In this document: positions 18,785 to 25,730 of the stretch, piece after piece | How positions within the stretch are numbered: the first letter of the stretch is position 1 | How the letters are laid out: each line of letters opens with the position of its first letter | Source of the DNA: Rhizaria sp. SCN 62-66 | Lineage: Eukaryota; Rhizaria, unplaced | Length of the DNA stretch: 25,730 nucleotides | NCBI GenBank assembly: GCA_001724265.1 | Contig: MEDY01000525.1 | Location: forward strand, 1-25,730 | Reading direction: 5' to 3' | Made by a program: the position numbers and the translations under genes | The notes under the pieces: model-generated | What the model was told of the DNA's origin: nothing | The model's database searches: none | What the model saw: only the letters and a program-made list of their open reading frames with translations

Positions 18785-19474
18785 ATGTCTCAAAGTAAGG
18801 CTTCTAAGTGTATTACTCTGTTTGTTATGTTGCCTGTTGCGTTTTGTAGATATGCTGACTTCGCTCGTCCGCGCTCGCCGCGTTGTTGCCGCTACTGGTT
18901 CCGCGTTCGCCGCCGCCGCCGTCACTGTTCCCTCCCGGTACGCTCTTTTTCGTGTGTGTGACTATATATTACGTATCTCTGTTTACATTACGGGATTTTC
19001 TTACTCCTGCCTCTGCGACTCTCCCCGTTTGTCCTCTCCGCAGCGCTTCTTCATTCGAGGTCAAGACTATCACCCCCGGTGATGGCAAGAACTTTCCTAA
19101 GGTACGGTGATTTTCACCTCCCTGGGTTTCTTAACATCAGGTTCATTGTTGGAAAGCCACTCTTGCTCATGCTATCCTTATTTCTTTCTGCCCTTTTACA
19201 GTCTGGTGACAAGGTCACCGTCCACTACACTGGCACCCTGACCAACGGCACTAAGTTCGACTCTTCCCGCGACCGCAACCAGCCCTTCGTCTTCACCATC
19301 GGCCGGGGCCAGGTCATCCGCGGCTGGGATGAGGGCGTTGCCAAGCTTTCTGTCGGCGAGCGCGCTACCATCGTGTGCCCCCCCGAGTACGCCTACGGCC
19401 CCCGCGGCATCGGTGGCGTCATCCCTCCCAACGCCACCCTCAACTTCGACGTCGAACTCCTCAAGATCAACTAA
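18785..19474 (+). CDS. FKBP-type peptidyl-prolyl isomerase, probably mitochondrial
   Basis: Catalyses cis-trans isomerisation of Xaa-Pro bonds. Exons in this model are 18785-18794, 18850-18937, 19044-19101 and 19202-19474 (introns of 55, 106 and 100 bp), giving 142 residues. The last about 105 residues are an FKBP12-like domain: [50 protein letters not shown] and the ending FDVELLKIN. Of the FKBP12 pocket residues, the Tyr, Phe, Asp, Arg, Trp and second Tyr are present; the His87 position is Ile. The N-terminus ([19 protein letters not shown]) has Arg and no acidic residues, which fits a mitochondrial targeting peptide. The start is uncertain: ATG 18764 is in frame and adds seven residues, ATG 18785 has A at -3, and ATG 18852 works if the first intron lies in the leader. 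Confidence 0.88.
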
Positions 19475-20047
19475 GCGCGCTACTCCCAGCATCTGCAACG
19501 AAGCGACTCGTGTTTATCTATTCACTGCCAAACAGCGGGCGCGCGCGGCGGCTGTGGCGGCTCTCTGCAGCCCGCCACGTTGAGTCGCGTGTCCCTAGAG
19601 AAAGGCTCGTTGACAATACATTATGCAATCCTTGCCTTGAGCTTTCACATCTTCCACGCCTGATACGTGTCACCCTTTTCTGAATTGAACTCGGTCATTA
19701 ATTCATTCAGATTCGAGCTTTTCTTCTTACGGGCGCGTTTAGCGTGTTTGCATTGTCAGCATACGTAGCTTCTAGCCGTTCGTTCTCATCATTTTTCAGC
19801 AGCAAAGAAAGTTGGTCTCAATATCAAGAGCTATCCCGAACCACACTTTCCGTCTACGACATTCCCAACATGATATGAGACGTCTAAGTTTATATTATAT
19901 TTGTTTTTGTTTTTATTTTTCCGTTAGTGCTTTTTGGCGCACAGGAGCGCTGTCTATATTCTCGGAGACGACGACACTCTTAACACCTCTGAGCATCACT
20001 TTATATCGCTCCTCGGAGAGCTTCCATCCAACTTTCACAGTCTTTGA
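19475..20047. other. Intergenic: FKBP 3' region and next promoter
   Basis: About 570 bp with no supported gene. A T-rich run at about 19885-19925 may belong to the 5' control region of the next gene. I see no RNA gene or repeat. Confidence 0.35.
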
Positions 20048-20882
20048 ATGAGCTCTGGACCCGAGCCTGTTCCTAACAGCAGTGGCGCTGCGCCGTCAGG
20101 CCAAAACAACGAAGATGACGTACGTTACATCCCTACATCTCTCGTCGCATTAGAGTGCTCACCGTTCCCCGTTCTCACTCATCTCACGCTTCGCAATCTC
20201 ATTTGCTTTCTTTTGCATTATAGCTTATCGCCGGGCTGAAGGGTCTTTCCGTGCCCGCCAGGACGCCCGCCGCAGATGCCGACGCCGCGCTGTATGCGCG
20301 TCTGTGCGCGCTCCGTGGCGTCGACCCATCGAAGCCCAATGCCGCCGCGCGCCCCAAGCCTTCCGCAACCGACGCTGCCTCTGTCTCGGCTGCTACCGAT
20401 TCCACTGCTGCGGCTGCGCCGTCTGCCGCACATGCCCTGCTGGCAGCCATGCGTGCTGGCGGCGGCGGCAATGGAGGTGTTGACAACGATGACGATGATG
20501 ATTCGTGGTGGCAGCAGCGACAAGGCAGCAGCAGCAGTATGAATCTTGGCTCTGGCTCTGGCTCTGGTTCTGGCTCTCTTGCAGCTGAGACTGCTGCCGC
20601 AGCGGACGCTGTTGTTGCCTCAGCCTCGGCCGACGCCGCCACCGCGTTGGCCGCCGCGCGCGCTGCGCTGCAGTCTCAGCCACATCAGAACGCCAATCTC
20701 GCTGGCTTTGGCGCCCTCGACGACAACAGCGACGGCGACGTTGACGCTGATGGAGACGCAGAAGAGGACGGCGATGCAGAGGGTGAGTGGCTATGGGGAG
20801 CTGACTCGGCCGACGCGTTGGTGGCGGCGTTGCAGAGGCAAAATGACAAGAAGAAACAACAAACACACGAGCAGGCATTGCA

Positions 20883-20972
<90 letters not shown>

Positions 20973-21556
20973 CAGCCTAAGACACAACCGCAGCCGCAGA
21001 AGGCTGACGAGAGTGATCTGGCAATGCAGCGGCGTATGTTTATGCTCGGTGCGAACGACGACGCCCATAGTAAGGGGGCGGGCGGCGGCGGCGATGACGA
21101 CGAAGTTGCGCGGCTGATTGCCCAGACCTACGAGTTGGCCATGCTCGAGCGCCATAATAAAGAGGCGGGGGTCGTGTCCCAAGGCAGCGAGGCGCGTCGC
21201 GGTGCAGGCAACAAAGGTCCCAACAAGGACAACAATGACTACGACAGCGATGACAGCGATGATGGCACTGACAGCGGCAGCAGCGGCGACAGCGGCAGCG
21301 ACAGCGAGGGCAGCCGCCGCCGTCGCCACTACCGGCGCCACCGTCGGTCGGCTCGCGCTCACAGCCGCGGCCGTGGTCGCAGTGACGCCGCCAAGAGCAA
21401 CGACGCCGCCGCCAAGAGCAGTGCCGCCGCCCAGAGCAGTGCCGCCGCCCCAGCTCTGACTCAGGCTCAGGCCCAGGTCCAGGCCCGCGGCTCCCGCGCC
21501 CCAGCGCTGTCCTCCGTCTGCCTCCCCGGCCTCGAGCCCGAGCCTCCCGTCCATAC

Positions 21557-21589
<33 letters not shown>

Positions 21590-21800
21590 TCAGCAACATC
21601 AGCAACATCAGCAACATCAGCAACATCAGCAGCAGCCTCAGCTGCCTGCTGAGGCGCAGGCGCTGTTGGCGGCGCGGGATCTGGCCCGGCTCGAGCGCGA
21701 CACGGCGGCGCTGCAGCTGCGCCTCGCCAGGGCCGCGAGGGGCGGCGGCGGCGGCGGCGGGCATGCGAGGCACGGACAGCAGGGGCAGCAGGGGCAGTGA
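20048..21800 (+). CDS. PolyQ/acidic/RS-like protein with a one-base frame break
   Basis: Exon 1 is 20048-20119 (24 codons), ending at GTACGT; exon 2 starts at 20224 after TTATAG. The frame holds through a 30-residue Gln run (20881-20970) and then enters unrelated sequence. The frame one base away continues in style (QPKTQPQPQKADESDLAMQR) to TGA at 21798-21800, so CACAG at 20971-20975 looks like CAGCAG with one G missing. Visible parts are LIAGLKGLSVPA, ALYARLCALRGVDPSKP, Asp-rich patches, the polyQ, DDDEVARLIAQTYELAMLER, a Ser/Asp-rich then Arg-rich block, QQH repeats and a short coiled-coil-like end. The RLCALRG and EVARLIAQ segments loosely resemble ESCRT-interacting helices of ANCHR/ZFYVE19-like proteins; that is a weak suggestion, as no zinc finger is seen. 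Otherwise unrecognised. Confidence 0.65.
20881..20970 (+). repeat. CAG microsatellite coding Gln30
   Basis: Thirty consecutive Gln codons, all CAG except one CAA near the start. The frame break of the host gene lies immediately after the run. Confidence 0.95.
21558..21636 (+). repeat. CAA-CAG run followed by CAACATCAG units
   Basis: Alternating CAA/CAG codons give a ten-residue Gln run, then a 9-bp unit is repeated about five times to encode Gln-Gln-His. In frame with the polyQ gene's second part. Confidence 0.9.
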
Positions 21801-22472
21801 GGGGCAGTGAACGCAGACGCTGCTATTGTCACACTTAAAGCTGTATCGCATTGAAGCAGTTGTGGTTGACGCTATATAGCATTTATTTAGGCTGCATTTT
21901 AGGCCTGTGAACATATTTGAAATTAATACATGCGTTTTTCCCTGTTTATTGGTGATGACACATAGTTTAAACTTTACAGTGCACGATCAACAATGTTCTG
22001 TATGTACTTGGTTGCTGAGTGATTCAAGATGTGATGCATTAGCAAGGTGTTATTTTATTTAAATTTAGTGATGTTACGAATACGACAACATCTAAAATAG
22101 GGAGACATGCAATCTTGTTGAACCATGAACATGCTTGTCCCATACGCATCAGGTGAAGCAGCACGCCTCTAACACTGTGCAGTTGCTGATATAATACTCA
22201 TCTGACAGCCACAGCAATGTTGTTACTGAATATCAATTTAATATCACGACTCGCTTTCTATATCTGAAGTCCTCGGCCGTCTCCTAGTTCTAGTGTACTC
22301 ACAGAAGGCTCGCTGACATCCACGATACCCGGTTAGTGTGCGTTGTTTTACTTTGAATCATTTCTTGTACTTGTTTGAGATTGTTTTTCATTATCGACTC
22401 TTAATTATCTTCAACGAATTGACTTCTTCCAAGTCCCCTCGACTCTTCACTAACTGAAGCTTCACGAAATGT
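21801..22472. other. Intergenic between convergent genes
   Basis: About 670 bp, AT-richer than the genes, between two converging reading frames. It must contain both 3' ends. I see no gene, RNA gene or clear repeat. Confidence 0.4.
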
Positions 22473-23156
22473 TCACGAAATGTACGACGGCACGTCATCA
22501 TCGGCCACGGTCACCGCTTTGCGTAGTAGGAACTCGATCTCGGAGGCGTACTCGTCCGCGTAGTCAAACCCGCCGGCGCCCGCGGCGGCGCGCTTGTCGC
22601 CGTCGCCGTTGGCGCCGTCGTCGTCGCTCTTGCCGTTGCTGCTGCTGCGGCTGCTACTGCTACTGCGACTGCCGGACACCGAGCTCGCGCCGAGGCTGCT
22701 GCGGCGGCCGCTGCGGTGGCGGGCGCGGCCGCTGCTGGCAACGGCAACAGAGCAACTGACGGCGCCGGTGCTGGCGCTGGCGCTGGTGGCGGGGGCCGGA
22801 ACGCCGAAGCCAGGCTCGAACGACGACGGCGCAACGGCTGGCGCGATCGCCGCGGTCGAAGTGGTGGTGGCAGCGGTGGGGGCCGCAGGAGCAGCAGGGG
22901 CAGCAGCAGAGGGAGCAAGACAGGGCTTCTTGGTAGCCGCGGCAGAGGCGGGTGAGGCCGAGATAGTCTCTTTGCCATCCTCCTCGTCGTCGTCGTCGTC
23001 GCCATCATCATTGCCGTTAGCAGCAGCCCCAGCGGCCCCGGCTGCGGCGGCGGCGGCGGCGGGTGAGGCTGAGTCAGAGTCGGGCCGGGCGCGGCGCGGG
23101 CGCAAGGGCGGCGCAGATACGCGGCGGGCAGCGGCGGCGCGCGCGACAGATGACAT
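22473..23156 (-). CDS. Ala/Ser/Asp-rich protein of unknown function
   Basis: Single-exon frame of 227 residues from ATG at 23156 (G at -3) to TGA at 22475-22473. The N-terminus is Arg-rich (ARAAAARRVSAPPLRPRRAR) and could be a targeting or nuclear signal. Next come an Ala run, an acidic block (GDDDDDEEDG), Ala/Pro/Thr sequence, a basic Ser-rich patch with a PKA-like site (RSGRRSSLG), a Ser run, and a non-repetitive C-terminus (FDYADEYASEIEFLLRK, then VADDDVPSYIS). The C-terminal helix is the only part likely to fold or bind. I prefer this strand over the overlapping plus-strand frames because it has a good start context and the composition of the other genes. Family unrecognised. Confidence 0.6.
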   Translation of the reverse strand: MSSVARAAAARRVSAPPLRPRRARPDSDSASPAAAAAAAGAAGAAANGNDDGDDDDDEEDGKETISASPASAAATKKPCLAPSAAAPAAPAAPTAATTTSTAAIAPAVAPSSFEPGFGVPAPATSASASTGAVSCSVAVASSGRARHRSGRRSSLGASSVSGSRSSSSSRSSSNGKSDDDGANGDGDKRAAAGAGGFDYADEYASEIEFLLRKAVTVADDDVPSYIS

Positions 23157-23767
23157 CGCGGGCAGGCAGGCGGAAGGCGTTGAGGGAGTGTTAAAGGATG
23201 GGGCTGGGATTGGATTGAGAGTGCTGGGGGCTAGTGGAGCGCACAGGAAAGGAAGAAAACAGTATATGGGAGTGTCGCTTTGATAAATAATAATATATAA
23301 TGTTGGTATTGACCTGTCCTGGTGAAAAGTCTATGGACTACGATTAAGCCTGCCTGCCGACTCGAAGAAGGTGGAACTAGAGTGTTGGCGAGTGAGGGAG
23401 CTTGATGCCTTTCTTGTGACGTGAAAATACAGCCACATAGGACATTTGTTGATATGAAAGTTTAGGCGAATACAGAAAATTCAATAAGGCAATCAATTTC
23501 AGACAAATATCGCTATAAAGACGATTAGTTATCGAGAAATCGCCTAAACTGCGGGTGCTCTCAAGCGTTCGACGACCACAAAAAAATCGTGGCCCGCAAC
23601 GGTCATCGCTCTGACGCCAATATGTTTGAGGCTGTACCGAGATGGATCTTCTGTCAATGCAAATGCACGTTCACCAGCAGAATATATAGCTTACATAGTT
23701 TACTTTCATGATTTTTTTCCAAATTCACGCCCGTTCTTCTGTGCTGTGCGCGTCCGCATAGCCAGTG
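23157..23767. promoter_or_regulatory. Divergent intergenic region upstream of the GYF gene
   Basis: About 610 bp between two divergent start codons, AT-rich in the middle (about 23280-23530). It should contain the promoters of both genes. No specific element could be recognised. Confidence 0.35.
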
Positions 23768-25730
23768 ATGAGCCGACCGCCGTTCTGGTTCTATCTCGAC
23801 GACTCTGGCGCCCCGCAGGGTCCGTTCGCGGACGCGGAGATGCTCGCGTGGTACTCCGCGGGGTTTTTTACCGCTGAGCGCCAGGTGCGCGCGGCTTTCA
23901 GCGCGTCCGAGAGCGCCGCGGGGCTCGACGCGATCGAGTTCGAGGCCATCGGACGCCGTAGGGACTTCCTCTCGAAGCAGCAGCTGCAGCAGTTGCAGCA
24001 GCAACAGCAACAACAGCAACAGCAGCAACAACAGGCTGCCAGTGGGAAGGCGGAGGCTGACGCAAATGTTCAGGCTGCCGCGAACGCTGAGGCTGAGGCC
24101 GAAGCCAAGGCCAAGGCCGATAAGGCTACCGCTGAGGCTGCGGCCGCTGCTGACGCCGCGAAGGCTGCAGCGGTTGCAGCTGCAACTGATGCTGCTGCTG
24201 CTGCTGATGCAGACACAACCGAAGCTACAACGGCGATGACAGACGCAGACTCCACTGTTGCCGCAACCCGCACTACCACAGAGAACGACACACCAAAGAC
24301 TGAGTCCGAGACTGCGACCGCGACTGCCCCTGCACCCGCTCCCGCGCCTGCGCCAGTAGAGCCCGTGGAGCCCGTGGACCCGCATGCGTGGTTCTACCTG
24401 GACTCGCGGGGCCGGCGCCAGGGCCCGTTCCCGACGGCGCTGATGCGGGCTTGGTTCCAGGCGGGCGTTCTGCCGCCCGCGCTGCGCGTGCGCCGGGCGG
24501 GCGACGCGGGCTGCAGCAGCAGCAGCAGTGCTGGCGGTCGCAGCAAGGGCAAGGGCAAGGTCAGTAAAGACACGGATGACAAGAGGGGTGAGGCTCAGAC
24601 AGAGACAGCCGACGACAGCTGTTCTGAGAAGAACAACAAGAGTGCCAGTGACAATGCCGCCGACGGCAGCAACGGCGACGACGACACCGAGGGCTACGCA
24701 CCCGCCGAGGCCTACGACGCGGCCGCGTTCGCCGCGTCCGCCGCGGCTGCGTACGCGCCCTTACAGGCGCCCGCGGCGGCGCCCACGCTGAGCAGCGCTA
24801 GCAGCAGCAGCGCAGACACGGACACCGCTGCTGCTGATGCTAAGACTGCTGCTGCTGCCGCTGATGCTGATGCTGTGCGCAGCGCGCTGCAGCGGGGGCC
24901 TGCGCCGTCGTCGCTACGCGCCGGCACACCTTTTTTCGGTCCCCCCGCGCCTCCGGCCCGCGACTGGTACGTCCTGGAGCCGCTCGCGCCCCCACCGCCC
25001 TTCTTCGGCCTCGCCCCTTCCCCAGCCGCAGCCGCCACTGCAGCGCCGACCAAGTCCTCGGCGGAGGCGGCGGCGGAGGCGGCGCGCGCGGCGCTGGCCG
25101 AGGCCCGCCGTCGCCAGCAAGCCTTCCTGGCCTCGGCCTTCGGCTCTGCCGCGGCTGCGGCCACTGGCGGCAGCAAGACCGAGGCCGAGGCGGCGGCTGC
25201 GGAGGCTGCCGCGGCGGCCGAGGCCGAGGCGGGGCCGTTGCTGCCCGCCGCGCTGTCCGCCGCGCTGCCCGCGCTGCCGACGCTGCTGTATCCTGTCGCA
25301 CCCGATAGCGGCGACCCCACCGCGAGCAGCAGCGGCGGCAGCTGTGCGCCAGCGCCCGCGCCCGCGCCCACGCCCGCGGGCACTGAACACGGCCCGTTCT
25401 CGCAGCGGCAGATGCGGCTGTGGCTCTCATTGGGGCTGCTGACGTGGGGCGACGCGTACGTGCGCCGCGCCGGCGAGCCGCGCTGGCTGCGCCTGTCCGC
25501 GCATCCGCGGCGCGGCGACGTCCTGCCTGTCGCAGCCGTGCCCGCCGCCGCGCTCGCCGCCGCCGCGCGCGCCGAGGCCGCCGCAGAGGCCGCCGCGGCT
25601 GAGAAGGACGCAGACGCCCGCGCCGCCGCCGCCGCCGCCGCCACGCGCGCTGGCGCTGGCGTAAACGGAAGCGCAACGAAGGGCGGCGAGTTGGCTGCGG
25701 CTGCGGCGCGCGCGGCTGCCGCGGCCGAGG
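23768..25730 (+). CDS. Protein with three GYF-like domains, 3' partial
   Basis: Open from ATG 23768 (G at -3) to the window edge with no stop, 654 residues visible. GYF domains bind proline-rich peptides, mainly in RNA processing and translational repression complexes. Domain 1 is at residues 6-45 (WFYLDDSGAPQGPF, then M..W and GFF), close to the classic GYF pattern. Domain 2 is at about 208-245 (WFYLDSRGRRQGPF, M..W, GVL, LRVRRAGD). Domain 3 is split: WYVLEP at residue 400, then about 140 residues of Pro-rich and Ala/Glu-rich helical sequence, then HGPFSQRQMRLWLSLGLL from residue 541 and YVRRAGEPRWLRL, which resembles the GYF_2/DUF4339 ending. Linkers contain Gln, Ala/Glu/Lys and Asp/Ser runs. 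Multi-GYF proteins are uncommon, so family membership beyond the domain is open. Confidence 0.88.
   Translation, partial: MSRPPFWFYLDDSGAPQGPFADAEMLAWYSAGFFTAERQVRAAFSASESAAGLDAIEFEAIGRRRDFLSKQQLQQLQQQQQQQQQQQQQAASGKAEADANVQAAANAEAEAEAKAKADKATAEAAAAADAAKAAAVAAATDAAAAADADTTEATTAMTDADSTVAATRTTTENDTPKTESETATATAPAPAPAPAPVEPVEPVDPHAWFYLDSRGRRQGPFPTALMRAWFQAGVLPPALRVRRAGDAGCSSSSSAGGRSKGKGKVSKDTDDKRGEAQTETADDSCSEKNNKSASDNAADGSNGDDDTEGYAPAEAYDAAAFAASAAAAYAPLQAPAAAPTLSSASSSSADTDTAAADAKTAAAAADADAVRSALQRGPAPSSLRAGTPFFGPPAPPARDWYVLEPLAPPPPFFGLAPSPAAAATAAPTKSSAEAAAEAARAALAEARRRQQAFLASAFGSAAAAATGGSKTEAEAAAAEAAAAAEAEAGPLLPAALSAALPALPTLLYPVAPDSGDPTASSSGGSCAPAPAPAPTPAGTEHGPFSQRQMRLWLSLGLLTWGDAYVRRAGEPRWLRLSAHPRRGDVLPVAAVPAAALAAAARAEAAAEAAAAEKDADARAAAAAAATRAGAGVNGSATKGGELAAAAARAAAAAE

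Noticed and set aside
20881-21000. CRISPR-like or array-like repeats in the Q/H repeat regions
   Set aside because: These are in-frame microsatellites without spacers, in a eukaryotic intron-bearing gene.
22594-23283. Plus-strand frame of 229 codons opposite the 22473-23156 gene
   Set aside because: It is Leu/Ala/Gly-rich mirror sequence running past the start of the opposite gene, with no motif; the minus-strand frame has the better start and a non-repetitive end.

Overview
This window looks like nuclear DNA of a unicellular eukaryote. Spliceosomal introns of about 55-250 bp interrupt genes for typically eukaryotic proteins (cytosolic ribosomal protein uS14/RPS29, a monofunctional PPCS, an FKBP, a GYF-domain protein). 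Most coding sequence is visibly GC-rich, and its proteins carry long Ala, Gln, Ser/Ala and acidic low-complexity tracts. I cannot name the lineage. The strongest calls are RPS29, PPCS, FKBP, the GYF protein and a UNG-like domain; the other proteins are unrecognised.

Layout. 1-1274: 3' part of a low-complexity Ser/Arg/Ala protein with four identical-core sumoylation-type motifs. 1486-2137 (minus): small two-exon gene. 2532-3328: RPS29 in four coding exons, the first being only the ATG. 3892-5603: PPCS (coenzyme A synthesis) in three exons, followed at about 5906-6075 by a decayed copy of its own C-terminal end. 6507-11138: large Ala/Gln/Glu-rich gene interrupted by one in-frame TAG. 11608-17093: unusual lower-GC gene with nine related helical repeats arranged as three triplets, an acidic linker, a cysteine cluster and a divergent uracil-DNA-glycosylase-like domain; it carries one frameshift and one in-frame TAG. 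About 17690-18200: broken Tc1/mariner-type transposase, followed by an AT-rich island. 18785-19474: FKBP-type prolyl isomerase with a probable mitochondrial presequence. 20048-21800: polyQ/acidic protein with a one-base frame break at the end of its CAG tract. 22473-23156 (minus): low-complexity Ala/Ser protein. 23768 to the window end: protein with three GYF-like domains, the third split by an insertion.

How things fit together. Translation (RPS29), CoA synthesis (PPCS), protein folding (FKBP) and GYF/proline-rich peptide recognition are unrelated housekeeping roles; I see no operon-like or pathway logic. The most interesting locus is 11.2-17.3 kb: a repeat-UNG fusion with altered catalytic motifs, composition unlike its neighbours, and related palindromic sequence on both sides. 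Two long genes carry in-frame TAG codons, while all nine terminal stops I can assign are TGA or TAA. This raises recoding, but ordinary nonsense mutation is equally possible.
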